Position numbers and translations under genes: made by a program. Positions 51,467-60,211 of a stretch of DNA of 64,000 nucleotides are shown here, piece by piece; within the stretch, counting starts at the first letter, position 1, and each line of letters starts with the position of its first letter. Location: NCBI RefSeq assembly GCF_034313845.1, contig NZ_JAVIWN010000003.1, one strand, 5' to 3'. The notes below the pieces were generated by a model. The model worked only from the letters and a program-made list of their open reading frames with translations, did not search any database and was not told the origin of the DNA. Source of the stretch: Actimicrobium sp034313845 (GTDB taxonomy: Bacteria > Pseudomonadota > Gammaproteobacteria > Burkholderiales > Burkholderiaceae_D).

Positions 51467-51732
51467 GGGCGGATTCCTCAGCGTTGTCGATAAGAATGAG
51501 TGTTTGGATTGAAATGCCAAAGACATACTATTACATTACTAAAATACTCAAAGACAACAGTTCATCGAAGGTAATTTCTTTATATTGAGCGCCATTCTAG
51601 TGGGTCAAAAATTGACTTGACAGCAAAAACGAGCAGCAACTGAACGTTTTCTTTTGCCCCGCACGCAGGAAGAAATAGCCATCTGCCGAGCAAGCCTGCA
51701 GCACCGATGGCATCGAAAAATGCACGCGAAGT

Positions 51733-51763
51733 AAAAAGCCAGATCGATGATCTGGCTTTTTTT
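51733..51763. terminator. Rho-independent terminator
   Basis: AAAAAGCCAGATC, loop GAT, GATCTGGCTTTTT, then more T residues: a perfect 13-bp stem. On the minus strand it would end the decayed MCP copy; on plus it has a good T-run too. Confidence 0.88.
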
Positions 51764-51795
51764 ATTACAAGTAGTCGGGAGTCGGGGTGGCTCAA

Positions 51796-52110
51796 TCAGC
51801 GCAACCCGACGACCGACTCGTTGATCAGGGCCGAGATGTTCTTGGCCGCGGCTGCCGAGCGCTGGGCGAGGTTGCGCACGTCGGCGCTCTGGATGGCATC
51901 GCCCTGCAGTACGACCGCGATGAAGATCAGTACCCCGGTTTCGACGACGACATACGCGGCATGCGAGATCACCATGCCCAGGCTCCGTAAAACAACTGAC
52001 ACCGTAGCCTTATTGCTGCAAATAGTTAAAACTCAGGTGGTGCAGGGCGATGACTACGGCCGCGACCAGAATCACCGATCACGAAAAATTGTTTATCAAA
52101 AGCAATCTCG
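51796..52110 (-). pseudogene. decayed and internally deleted chemoreceptor paralogue
   Basis: Reading leftwards, ILVAAVVIALHHLSFNYLQQ (followed by a stop) and then, one frame over, ISHAAYVVVETGVL and AVVLQGDAIQSA match membrane residues about 110-180 of the intact neighbour. The next residues jump directly to DVRNLAQRSAAAAKNISALINESV, which in the intact gene lies near the signalling tip, so about 200 codons are deleted. Upstream residues are too degraded to trace. It is clearly a dead duplicate of the gene at 49973-51466. Confidence 0.85.
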
Positions 52111-52347
52111 CTGGCGAGAATAATAAGCGGGAATTGACTGCAAAGTGACAAGCCCGCGGCGACTGCCGTCATTTCGACTACCGTCATGTACGCTGGCGGC
52201 AAGTCGGAGTGCATGGTCATCGCTATTGGCCGGCGCGTTGCAGAACCTAATTATCAAGAGCAAGTGTGTCGTGCCGCGCTGTGCACAATGGAATTATTGA
52301 TTGCAGGAGTTCACTCATCATCATTACAACTTGTTGCGGGTGGAGTC

Positions 52348-52947
52348 ATGACTTTTTTTGCGCGTTTTAATGGACAGATCCGGTCATTATTCAGAGGGGT
52401 GGCCACAGAATCTGCAGGAAAAAAAAGTGACAGGTCGCCGTTGAAAGACCATCGCGCCGAAGCGGTACGCGAGGAAAAATATCGTGGCAGTGATGCGTCA
52501 GGTGAGTGTGGCGTGCGTGATTCGGCGATCCGCAACAGGTTGCTCGGACAGACCGGTATCGAAGGGGAAAGACGGTTAGCAAGTCCTTCCAGAGGTGCGC
52601 AAAGTGGCAGGGCGGCTGGAAAATCCGACGACACCGTCGGGGCAATTTTTCACTCGCTGATTAGCGCACAGAATGTACTTGGTACCGAGGCGCTGTCACT
52701 GCGAATGGATGAATTGGAAAACCGGTCCGATCCGGCCAAGCGAGCCAGACTCCTCGCCAATCGGAAACAGCAGGCCCGAAACATGGCAGTTCTTGACGGT
52801 TTGATTCTTGTTGGACAACAAAAAATTGAGAAGCTCAATTCTATTCAGGCGAGCGGTCGCCCTCTCAGTGTTCAGCAAGATGTGGAGCTTGCTGACCATA
52901 GACGCCTTGTCATCGAGATGCGGATGATGCGATGCACCCCGCATTAA
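52348..52947 (+). CDS. Hypothetical protein
   Basis: A 199-residue protein I cannot assign. Start taken at ATG 52348 (FFARFNGQIRSLFRG); the frame is open back to 52186, but that part overlaps the decayed chemoreceptor region. The N-terminal half is Arg/Ser/Gly-rich and probably disordered. The C-terminal 90 residues look helical and better conserved in style (LSLRMDELENRSDPAKRARL, LADHRRLVIEMRMM). No signal peptide or membrane segment. GGAG lies very close to the ATG. Confidence 0.5.
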   Translation: MTFFARFNGQIRSLFRGVATESAGKKSDRSPLKDHRAEAVREEKYRGSDASGECGVRDSAIRNRLLGQTGIEGERRLASPSRGAQSGRAAGKSDDTVGAIFHSLISAQNVLGTEALSLRMDELENRSDPAKRARLLANRKQQARNMAVLDGLILVGQQKIEKLNSIQASGRPLSVQQDVELADHRRLVIEMRMMRCTPH

Positions 52948-52996
52948 AGCGCTGTCCGGTGGTTGTCAACGACGCTGTAGCAAACCGCTGATAGCA

Positions 52997-53165
52997 GTGC
53001 CGTTTCGTCATGCAACGGCGCATCCGGGTAGTAGCAGCACTACCAGTTCGGGCGTGGCCGGTCCTGGTTTGGTCGTGACATCCCCTTTCGTGAGGTGTGA
53101 CTTCGGCGACGATCGCGGACGGATGAACTGGCTATGGCCCGATATCAACAGCAGGTCGGGGGCTC
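52997..53165 (-). pseudogene. degenerate fragment copy of the rsuA-family gene
   Basis: This stretch aligns by eye with 54780-54950, the middle of the intact pseudouridine synthase gene, in the same orientation. Matching blocks include GGTCGTGACAT versus GGTCGCGACAT, ACTTCGGCGACGATCGCG versus ATTTCGGTGACGATTGCG, CGGATGAAC versus TGGATGAAC and GACATCAGCAGCAGGCCGG versus GATATCAACAGCAGGTCGG. It has no intact frame. The rest of the 390-base gap before pstS shows nothing recognisable. Confidence 0.75.
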
Positions 53166-53337
53166 GAAAGATTTATATCGCATAACCAATTATTTCTTTG
53201 CGTCTACTATTGGTTTAGCCTAGCATGAATTACTAAAGCGCCAGGTGGTCGGCTTCCCGGCGGACATTCGTCACAAACCTGCGCTTCTATCAGAGCGTTA
53301 TTTCGCGTGAGATTTTGCTGAATATGCTAGGAAAATC

Positions 53338-54456
53338 ATGAAAAACCTACTTCGTTTGCTGGTCATCATCCTGTGCATGATGAGGACAGGCTCCACGATG
53401 GCCCAAGGGCAACAAGCCGAAGTGCGCGGTGCCGGTTCGACTTTTGCGGCCGGTGCCTACACTTCGTGGGGGAGTATTTATAGTAAGGAAAAAGGGGTGA
53501 CAGTCAATTACCGTGCCACCAGTTCGGGCGATGGCATCAAACAGATACTTGCCCATGCAGTCGATTTTGGAGCGACTGATTTCGCGCTGTCTCCTGCAGA
53601 TCTCAAGAAAAACGACCTGATCCAGATTCCTACTCTGGTCAGTGGTGTCGTTCCCGTCCTTAATTTAAGCGGCGTCAAAGCCGGTCAGCTGAAATTGACA
53701 GGGCCGTTGCTGGCGGCGATTTTTTCACGTCGCATCAGCAATTGGAATGACCGTGAAATCCAGCTTCTTAATCCAGCCATCAAATTGCCTGACGTACCAA
53801 TCCGATGCATTGTCCGCTCCGACGAGTCCGGCACTACGGCAGGTTTCACCGATTATCTCAGCAAGGCCGATACCGATTGGGCGTTACGGTTTGGTACTGG
53901 CTTGCGAGTCAACTGGCCGGCCGGTGTGGTGCCGGCCAAGGGTAACGATGGCATGGCCACCACGGTGAGTGAAACCGCCGGCGCGATCGGCTATGTGGCG
54001 GCCAACCAAGCGGCCAAAAAAAAATTGGTGTACTCACTGTTGCAGAACCGTAGCAAAAATTATGTCGCCCCTACCGAAGAAACGCTGCTGGCAGCAGTCA
54101 AGTCGAGCCCCGCCCCACGTGATGGCGAAGCGCTGAATTTCGTTGATATGCCGGCTAGTAACGCCTGGCCGATCACCGACGCGACCTATGTACTCATCGA
54201 GCGCACACCTAAAAACTCGGCGCGGGTTGCCGGCGTATTGCGATTCTTTTACTGGTCATTCTTGCGCGGCGATAACATGGCCAGCGAGACAGGTTACGTG
54301 CCGTTGCCGGCGATGGTTCAGGCTCGCGCTGTCGGCAAATTAGGCCAAGTGCGCGACGCACAGGGGCATCCGCTGGATTTCATGAGCAGTGTTTGGAATA
54401 CCACTCTGGTTCGCGCAAGCGGCAGTCCAGTCATCTCGGGAAAATTGGGCGGCTGA
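53338..54456 (+). CDS. pstS: PstS-like phosphate ABC transporter substrate-binding protein
   Basis: A 372-residue periplasmic binding protein with a signal peptide ending near TMAQG. The PstS motifs GAGSTFAAGAYTSWG, YRATSSGDGIKQIL, DFGATDFALSP, ISNWNDREI and VRSDESGTTAGFTDYLSK provide the phosphate-binding loops. No pstC, pstA, pstB or phoU follows, so it is an orphan copy and may have a specialised role. No convincing Pho box was seen upstream. Confidence 0.9.
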   Translation: MKNLLRLLVIILCMMRTGSTMAQGQQAEVRGAGSTFAAGAYTSWGSIYSKEKGVTVNYRATSSGDGIKQILAHAVDFGATDFALSPADLKKNDLIQIPTLVSGVVPVLNLSGVKAGQLKLTGPLLAAIFSRRISNWNDREIQLLNPAIKLPDVPIRCIVRSDESGTTAGFTDYLSKADTDWALRFGTGLRVNWPAGVVPAKGNDGMATTVSETAGAIGYVAANQAAKKKLVYSLLQNRSKNYVAPTEETLLAAVKSSPAPRDGEALNFVDMPASNAWPITDATYVLIERTPKNSARVAGVLRFFYWSFLRGDNMASETGYVPLPAMVQARAVGKLGQVRDAQGHPLDFMSSVWNTTLVRASGSPVISGKLGG

Positions 54457-54550
54457 GAGGCGGTAAGACTCTCCCGCAGTATTATTTTTCCGTTGCTAGT
54501 GGTGCGCTACCAGGGCGGGCTCCCGGCACTGGTGAAGATGGACGTGCCAA

Positions 54551-55270
54551 TCAGTCACCCGCGACCAGCAATCCGAGTTCCTCCGCGTCCAGATAACACC
54601 ATTCCCCTTCTTCCAGTCCCAATCCTTCCAGCGTCAACTGGCCGATCGCCACGCGCTGCAGCGCCGCACAATGATTACCGGCAGCGGCCAGCATGCGCTT
54701 GACCTGGTGATATTTGCCTTGTTCGAGCACGATCTCGATGCGGTGGCTGTCGACCATGCTGCAACGAACGGCAGCCAGCGGTGCCGGCTCATCGTGCAAT
54801 TGCACACCGGCCAGCAACAGTGCCACCAGCTCCGGCGTGACCGGTTCGGCGGTGGTCGCGACATACACTTTCGGGATATGGGATTTCGGTGACGATTGCG
54901 CATGGATGAACGGGCCGTGATCCGACATCAGCAGCAGGCCGGTAGTGTCGTGGTCGAGCCGGCCGACGGGTTGTACATCGCGCCAGGTAAAGTTTTCCGG
55001 CAGGATGCTCAGCACGCCGGGATGATGGCTGGGCTTGCGCGAGCACTCGAAATTGGGTGGTTTGTGCAGCGCCACGAAGACGTGTTCGTGGAAATCCCAG
55101 TCTTCGTCGAACAGGCGGAAGGTCAGGCCATCGGTATCGAACGTGGTGCGGTAGTCGGTTACGACGGTGCCGGCGACAGACACTTCGCCATCGTCGATCA
55201 GTTGGCGGCACCATTTTCGGGTGCCGAATCCCTGCGATTGCAGGAGTCGGTCGAGCGTCAGTTTTTTCAT
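54551..55270 (-). CDS. rsuA: RsuA-family rRNA pseudouridine synthase
   Basis: A 239-residue enzyme with an N-terminal S4 RNA-binding domain (LTLDRLLQSQGFGTRKWCRQLI) and a catalytic domain with the nucleophilic Asp in VGRLDHDTTGLLL. KVYVATT and GKYHQVKRMLAAAGNH are further family blocks. Size and motifs fit RsuA (16S U516), but RluE/RluF-type specificity cannot be excluded. It lies downstream of, and on the same strand as, the PEP-CTERM genes, separated by their terminator. Confidence 0.85.
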   Translation of the reverse strand: MKKLTLDRLLQSQGFGTRKWCRQLIDDGEVSVAGTVVTDYRTTFDTDGLTFRLFDEDWDFHEHVFVALHKPPNFECSRKPSHHPGVLSILPENFTWRDVQPVGRLDHDTTGLLLMSDHGPFIHAQSSPKSHIPKVYVATTAEPVTPELVALLLAGVQLHDEPAPLAAVRCSMVDSHRIEIVLEQGKYHQVKRMLAAAGNHCAALQRVAIGQLTLEGLGLEEGEWCYLDAEELGLLVAGD

Positions 55271-55305
55271 GGCGGGACTGTAGCAGAAGCCCGAAAATCA
55301 AGGCG

Positions 55306-55328
55306 AAAAAAACCCGTCCGCAGACGGG
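55306..55328 (-). terminator. Rho-independent terminator of PEP-CTERM gene 1
   Basis: On minus: CCCGTC-TGCG-GACGGG followed by seven T residues, 20 bases after the stop. Confidence 0.88.
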
Positions 55329-55347
55329 CCGGGCGGGACGCAGTAAC

Positions 55348-55959
55348 TTAACCTTGCTTGCGACGACGTGCCATGAAGCCCATCAAGCCGAGGCCACCGA
55401 GCATCAGTGCGTAGGTCGATGGCTCTGGTACGGCCGAGACCGAGACGTTGTCGAGGACGGCACCGCCGTAACCGCTAGCGGCACTAGTAAACGACAGCGT
55501 CGTTGATGTAGTGAGCGCCTGGAATTGCTGAGTAAAAGAGGTGTAAGTCGGGAACGTACCTGAGAATACGGGGCCTTGCTGAACACCGTTGACTGCCACA
55601 GTCATTGTTGGAGCTTGGTTGCTGTTTTGTGAAAGATCAAAACTCAGCGAGTAGAAACCGCCTGCAGTGGTGGCAAATGTCTGGGACAGCGAACCAGGAC
55701 CAGGCGTACCCAACATGTCGATGCTGTTGCCGGAAATGGCACCATATTGGTTATTGTTGATGACGTCGACGGAGGTGCCGCCAATGGTCCAGCCTGTCAG
55801 TGTCGAAGCTCCTGCACCGAGTGTCGTAAAGCCGGTGAATGGGCTTCCGGTAAATGCTTCAAAGTCACCATTGGAAATCAGGTTTGGTGCTGCATGGGCG
55901 CTACCAAACGCGGCAACAGCGGCGAAGGTGCCGGCTTGGATCAGTTGGGATAATTTCAT
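55348..55959 (-). CDS. PEP-CTERM sorting domain protein, paralogue 1
   Basis: A 203-residue secreted protein. It has an N-terminal signal peptide (ending SAHA), a DUF642-like/galactose-binding-like beta-sandwich (LISNGDFEAF, LTGWTIGGTSVDVINN, LGTPGPGSLSQTF) and a C-terminal PEP-CTERM tail: VPEPSTYALML, a hydrophobic helix, then ARRRKQG. PEP-CTERM proteins are processed by exosortase (EpsH/XrtA) and linked to exopolysaccharide biofilm. No exosortase gene is in this window. It is the downstream member of a tandem duplicate pair with the gene at 56276. Confidence 0.92.
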   Translation of the reverse strand: MKLSQLIQAGTFAAVAAFGSAHAAPNLISNGDFEAFTGSPFTGFTTLGAGASTLTGWTIGGTSVDVINNNQYGAISGNSIDMLGTPGPGSLSQTFATTAGGFYSLSFDLSQNSNQAPTMTVAVNGVQQGPVFSGTFPTYTSFTQQFQALTTSTTLSFTSAASGYGGAVLDNVSVSAVPEPSTYALMLGGLGLMGFMARRRKQG

Positions 55960-56233
55960 GGGAAACTCCAATAAATTTTAAACGAGGAAAATTCAGGGGG
56001 GCTGTCCCATCAAATAAGGAACTTAAGCCTTTGTTGTAACGCAGGCTGATAATAGTCGAGCATTAATTCAACGACAACATTGTTTGATGTTAAAAATGTC
56101 AACGATTGTTAATAAATTGTCTACTGGAAACAATTGCTTTAAACCAATTCGCCGCAACCGAACGCGGGCAAAAATGCTTCGATTTCCCACCATCACCGCT
56201 GGTCGAATTGCTGCCAGTATCGATGTCAAGGCG

Positions 56234-56256
56234 AAAAAAACCCGTCCGCAGAGGGG
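56234..56256 (-). terminator. degenerate terminator of PEP-CTERM gene 2
   Basis: Duplicate of the 55306-55328 terminator with one stem mismatch (CCCCTC opposite GACGGG on minus) and the same T-run. Weaker, so read-through into gene 1 is possible. Confidence 0.65.
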
Positions 56257-56275
56257 CCGGGCGGTACGCAGTCGC

Positions 56276-56878
56276 TTAACCTTGCTTGCGGCGGCGTGCC
56301 ATGAAGCCCATCAGGCCGAGACCACCGAGCATCAGTGCATAGGTTGATGGCTCCGGTACGGCCGAGACGGAGACGTTGTCGAGGACGGCACCGGAGTATC
56401 CGGCTACCGCGCTGTTAAAGGTCAGTGTGGTCGAGTCGGTGAGAGCCGCGAACGATTGCGTGTAACGCGTCGTTATACCTGTCCCAGAGTACGCAAAAGT
56501 ATTGCCCGCGACATTGACGGTCATCGATGAATCGGCCGAGCCGCCCGGATTGCGCGACAGGTCGAAGACCAGCGAGTACAAGCTGCCAGCCGTGGTGGCA
56601 AATTGCTGTGACAGTGTGCCAGGACCCGGGGTGCCCAGCACGTCGATACTGTTGCCCAGGATCGCGCCATAGTTGCCGTTGATGACATCAATTGATGTGC
56701 CACCAATGGTCCAGCCAGTGAGCGACTTGTCACCCGCCAGGACTGTCACGAAGGGGGTGCTGAACGGGGCAAAGGTTTCAAAATCGCCGTTGATAATCAG
56801 TTCAGATGCGGCGTTGGCGCTACCAAAAACAGCAATGGTGGAGAAGGCGCCAGCTTGGATAAGTCGGGACAATTTCAT
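56276..56878 (-). CDS. PEP-CTERM sorting domain protein, paralogue 2
   Basis: A 200-residue secreted protein with the same architecture as its neighbour: signal peptide (SANA), LIINGDFETF, LTGWTIGGTSIDVING, LGTPGPGTLSQQF, and a PEP-CTERM tail. The last 38 or so residues are identical to paralogue 1, while the central part (SRNPGGSADSSMTVNVAG) differs. Upstream leader and downstream terminator are also duplicated, so the copy unit was roughly 0.9 kb. Likely biofilm/envelope-associated. Confidence 0.92.
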   Translation of the reverse strand: MKLSRLIQAGAFSTIAVFGSANAASELIINGDFETFAPFSTPFVTVLAGDKSLTGWTIGGTSIDVINGNYGAILGNSIDVLGTPGPGTLSQQFATTAGSLYSLVFDLSRNPGGSADSSMTVNVAGNTFAYSGTGITTRYTQSFAALTDSTTLTFNSAVAGYSGAVLDNVSVSAVPEPSTYALMLGGLGLMGFMARRRKQG

Positions 56879-57051
56879 GAGAAACTCCGATCAATTTCAA
56901 ACGGGAAAGTTCAGGAGGCTGTCCCAACAAATGTGGAACTTAAGCCTTAACATTATTGCAACTTGATAGTAGGCTGATAATAATTAAATAGATACAATTT
57001 AAATACCAGTAATGTCAGGTGTTGTTAATAAGTTAATTAAAGATAAGGAGC

Positions 57052-57240
57052 CTATTCTGTCGGAGCAAAACGTCGTACCCAAACACCCGCGACCTCGACT
57101 AGTTCGTTGAACACGGCTGCCGGTCTGACCCACAGCGAGCCGTCAGGCGCACGGTAGACAATCATTGGCGTCAGGTCCGATTCCAGCGTCGCGGGACCAA
57201 CCAGTTCGTAAACGCCGCCTTTGTAATGTCGATAGTGCAT
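57052..57240 (-). CDS. DUF1653 domain protein
   Basis: A 62-residue protein. It matches DUF1653, a small SH3-like beta-barrel: YRHYKGGVYELVG at the start, then MIVYRAPDGSLWVRPAAVFNE. Function unknown. It lies 25 bases downstream of the FliL-like gene on the same strand, with which it may be cotranscribed. Confidence 0.88.
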   Translation of the reverse strand: MHYRHYKGGVYELVGPATLESDLTPMIVYRAPDGSLWVRPAAVFNELVEVAGVWVRRFAPTE

Positions 57241-57265
57241 GGCACATCTCCTGAAATGAAGGACG

Positions 57266-57685
57266 TCAGACGCCGGTTTGCAGCAGGAAATCCGTCAGTA
57301 GAATTTGTTCAACCTTGTCGGTCTTCATCTCCCTGTTGACGGCTGCAGTCAGGGCAACCTGCAAGGCGGCCAGGCCACCTGGAAGATGTACTTGCTGGGC
57401 ATCGAGCGAACGCAGCGTCGTTTCGATGACTGCGCGAATGGCGGGTTGGTTCTTGCTGGCCCACCCGGCATTTTCAGCACTGGTTTCCAGCGCCATGGTG
57501 GTGCCTACCGAATACTCATCGGTACTTACGACCATCGGTCCGACCACCGTGTAGTTCTGGCGCAGGACGATCCTGGCTTGCTCGTGCCGATAGAACCAGA
57601 CGGCGGCAAAGGATGCCACCAGAAAGAAAATGATCAGCCCGATGGCGATGAGGGTAACTTTGTCGCGGGACTTGGGAGTGGCCAT
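57266..57685 (-). CDS. FliL-like membrane protein
   Basis: A 139-residue inner-membrane protein with one N-terminal membrane helix (LIAIGLIIFFLVASFAAVWFY) and a periplasmic domain whose C-terminus (AVNREMKTDKVEQILLTDFLLQ) resembles the stomatin-like domain of FliL. No flagellar genes are nearby, so it is not necessarily flagellar FliL. ATG 57685 is chosen because it places few charged residues before the helix; the frame is open to 57730. Confidence 0.72.
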   Translation of the reverse strand: MATPKSRDKVTLIAIGLIIFFLVASFAAVWFYRHEQARIVLRQNYTVVGPMVVSTDEYSVGTTMALETSAENAGWASKNQPAIRAVIETTLRSLDAQQVHLPGGLAALQVALTAAVNREMKTDKVEQILLTDFLLQTGV

Positions 57686-57927
57686 AAGTGTAGTCAGAAA
57701 GTGATGCGCGTATCGGAAAGACAGCCGCAAATCAGCGCCGAGTGTAGCGCACGCCCGGGGACGCTAGTGCACTGGTACGGTATCGGTTCGCGTCGCGTCG
57801 AGCTAACGCAGTATGTGGGGCAACGTACAGATTGGTTTTAATGCGTCCCGTATTGTTGTAATCGCAGATGCGACGCTGCAAACGCAGCTGTGCAAACTGT
57901 CTTTTTACCCATTTCAGGAGAATTCGC

Positions 57928-58107
57928 ATGAACAAAAATCAAGTGACTGGTGAAATCAAAGACATAGCAGGCAAGCTTCAGGAAGAAGCGGGCAAGCTGG
58001 TCGGCAACAAGGAACAGCAAGCGAAGGGACTCGGCAAGCAGGTCGAAGGCAAGGCGCAAAAAGGCCTTGGCGATGCCGAAGAATTCATCAAGGACAAGAC
58101 CAAGTAA
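57928..58107 (+). CDS. CsbD family stress-response protein
   Basis: A 59-residue hydrophilic helical protein of the CsbD/YjbJ family (KNQVTGEIKDIAGKLQEEAGKL, KGLGKQVEGKAQKGLG). These proteins are abundant under general stress; their biochemical role is unknown. ATG 57928 is chosen because AGGAG lies 7 bases upstream; the frame is open to 57868. A strong stem-loop follows. Confidence 0.92.
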   Translation: MNKNQVTGEIKDIAGKLQEEAGKLVGNKEQQAKGLGKQVEGKAQKGLGDAEEFIKDKTK

Positions 58108-58137
58108 CTCTCATCGGCTAGCTCGGTGACCACTCCG

Positions 58138-58174
58138 AGTGCCCGCCCTGCGCGCTAAGCGCCGGGCGGGCACT
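58138..58174 (+). terminator. stem-loop downstream of csbD-like gene
   Basis: AGTGCCCGCCC and GGGCGGGCACT form a perfect 11-bp GC-rich stem with a 15-base loop. The following T tract is weak (TGCTATTT), so termination is likely but not canonical. Confidence 0.65.
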
Positions 58175-58244
58175 TGCTATTTGACATGCATCATTCTTGT
58201 CGGCTCGGGTAGACTCGGCCATTCCTTTGCAACGAAAAACATTC

Positions 58245-60167
58245 ATGCGCTTACCTGGAATCTCTGCCGACATTCCCCGCTACGCGGTTATCTGTGCGCT
58301 TCTTGTGCTGTTAGTGCTCGGGGGGTGGACGTTCGCCTCGCAGGTGGTGTTCGATCAGTCGCGCTGGATTCACTGGCTGGAGCAGCGCGCCACGGTGGCG
58401 TTGGGGCGCACCGTGCACATTGGCGCGCTATCTGTCCATGCGCTGCCGCTACCCGGGATCGACGTGTATCGCGTGCAGGTCGCCAATCCGGCTGGAGCGC
58501 AAGCGGCAATGTTGTTGCAGGCCGAGCAGGTCTCGATCCAACTGGCGCTGTGGCCGCTGCTGATCGGGCAGGTACAGTTGTCCGCACTGACGGTGCAAGG
58601 TGCGCATCTGGAGCTCGAGCAAAGTCATGCCGGCGCGGCCAGTTGGAGTGCCGCGTCGCTGGACCTGGACCAGCTGACCGCAGTCGAGGTGCGTCAGTCC
58701 AGCGTGCGTTATCGTCGCCCGCAATTCGACAGCGGCATCACGCACATCACGAATCTGAGCGTGCACAGCAAACCGGGCTGGCGTGAGATCGAGGTCGAGG
58801 CGCTGTTGCGCCGCGAAACGCGTGAGCTGATCGCCAGTGCGCGGCTCGACGAGCTGTCGGTACTACCCAGCGGCAGCATCACGCTCAGTACCGGATCGGC
58901 GCGCGTGACAATGGCAGGCCGTTTGCCGCTGCAGGCGGTGCTGACCAATGCCGCTGTCAAGTTACAGATTGATGCCCAGCGACCCACTGATTTACTGGCG
59001 TTCATCCATAGCGATGCGGACCTGCGCACCATTGCGCCGTTCTCGCTGCACGCCGACCTGCGCGAAGCGGGCGGCAAACTGAGTGCCAGCGCAATCGATG
59101 CTCGCCTCGGCAATCTGCATGTGACAGGCACTGCCCAACTTGATCCCGGCGGCAGCCGGCCGACCGTCAATGCACAGTTGTCGGCACCGCGGCTGGACTG
59201 GGTGGAACTGCTGGCTGATGCCGGGCGTACGCCATTTCCGCCAAAACCTGCCGGTGAGCTGTTCCGGAAGCAACCATTCGCCTGGCGTGCGCTGGCGGCA
59301 ATGCAGGGCATGCAGGGCAGCGTCGCTCTGCGGATTGGTAGTGTGAGGACCCGGCCGGGCATCGAGTTGACCGATGTCAGCAGCAACTTGCTGATCGATG
59401 GCGACCGGCTGCAGCTCAGCGAGTTCAAGGCCGGCCTGCTCGGTGGCAAAGCCAGTGGCGACCTTAAATTGACGGCAACCGGCAAGCAGGCACACATGGT
59501 GCTGCATCTGGAAGACGTCTCGCTGCAAAAATGGCTGGTCGCCACCAGTGGCAGTGCGCCACTGACAGGCGGCCAGATGCAGATCGATGCACGGGTAGAT
59601 GCCCATGGTGACAACATGAAAGAGATGGCGGCATCACTGACCGGCCCGGTCCGCATCCGGCTCGGGCCAGCCACGATCACCAGCCGCTCCGGTGCGACCG
59701 CCGAAGCATTGCTGACCGGTCTGATGCCGATTTTGTCGACCCGTAACGCCGACGGAATCGCGCTGGAATGCGCCGCTGCCAAGCTGGCATTCGTTGATGG
59801 CCGAGCTGTGGCCAGCCCGCTGGTCGGTGTACGCAGCCAGGCCAGCCAGCTGCTGACCAGTGGCATCGTCGACCTGCGCGAAGAAACACTCGACCTCAGT
59901 GGTCGCGTGCGGGCCCGTTCCGGTATCGCACTCGGTCTGGCGACACTGAGCGGTGACGTCCGCATCGCCGGTTCGCTGGTCAATCCGCTGGTCCGGCTTG
60001 ATCCGACCGGCTCGCCGTCGGCGTTGCTGCGTCTCGGTGCGGCGATTGCCACGGGCGGTCTCAGTATTGTTGGCACTGCATTGTGGGATGGTGCCAATCC
60101 GGGCACCGATCCTTGCCAGGCGGTATTGCGTGATGCGGTTCACCGCACCGACCACGCTGCGTCTTGA
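58245..60167 (+). CDS. AsmA family protein (second copy)
   Basis: A 640-residue protein with an N-terminal membrane anchor (AVICALLVLLVLGGWTFA) and a large periplasmic AsmA-like domain. The features TVALGRTVHIGALSVHALPLPGI and VQVANPAGAQ near the start, and the AsmA C-terminal block ALLTGLMPILSTRNADGIALECAAA shortened here to its conserved ECAAAKLAF end, support the call. It is only distantly similar to the AsmA protein at 34718-36733. ATG 58245 is chosen; the frame is open to a TTG at 58197. The phospholipase D-like gene follows after 44 bases. Confidence 0.85.
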   Translation: MRLPGISADIPRYAVICALLVLLVLGGWTFASQVVFDQSRWIHWLEQRATVALGRTVHIGALSVHALPLPGIDVYRVQVANPAGAQAAMLLQAEQVSIQLALWPLLIGQVQLSALTVQGAHLELEQSHAGAASWSAASLDLDQLTAVEVRQSSVRYRRPQFDSGITHITNLSVHSKPGWREIEVEALLRRETRELIASARLDELSVLPSGSITLSTGSARVTMAGRLPLQAVLTNAAVKLQIDAQRPTDLLAFIHSDADLRTIAPFSLHADLREAGGKLSASAIDARLGNLHVTGTAQLDPGGSRPTVNAQLSAPRLDWVELLADAGRTPFPPKPAGELFRKQPFAWRALAAMQGMQGSVALRIGSVRTRPGIELTDVSSNLLIDGDRLQLSEFKAGLLGGKASGDLKLTATGKQAHMVLHLEDVSLQKWLVATSGSAPLTGGQMQIDARVDAHGDNMKEMAASLTGPVRIRLGPATITSRSGATAEALLTGLMPILSTRNADGIALECAAAKLAFVDGRAVASPLVGVRSQASQLLTSGIVDLREETLDLSGRVRARSGIALGLATLSGDVRIAGSLVNPLVRLDPTGSPSALLRLGAAIATGGLSIVGTALWDGANPGTDPCQAVLRDAVHRTDHAAS

Positions 60168-60211
60168 CCGGCGATACGGATACCTTTTCAAACTTCACCT
60201 TTCGACCGACG

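Noticed and set aside
52997..53185. 62-codon plus-strand frame
   Set aside because: It lies on the degenerate rsuA-like fragment, antisense to it.
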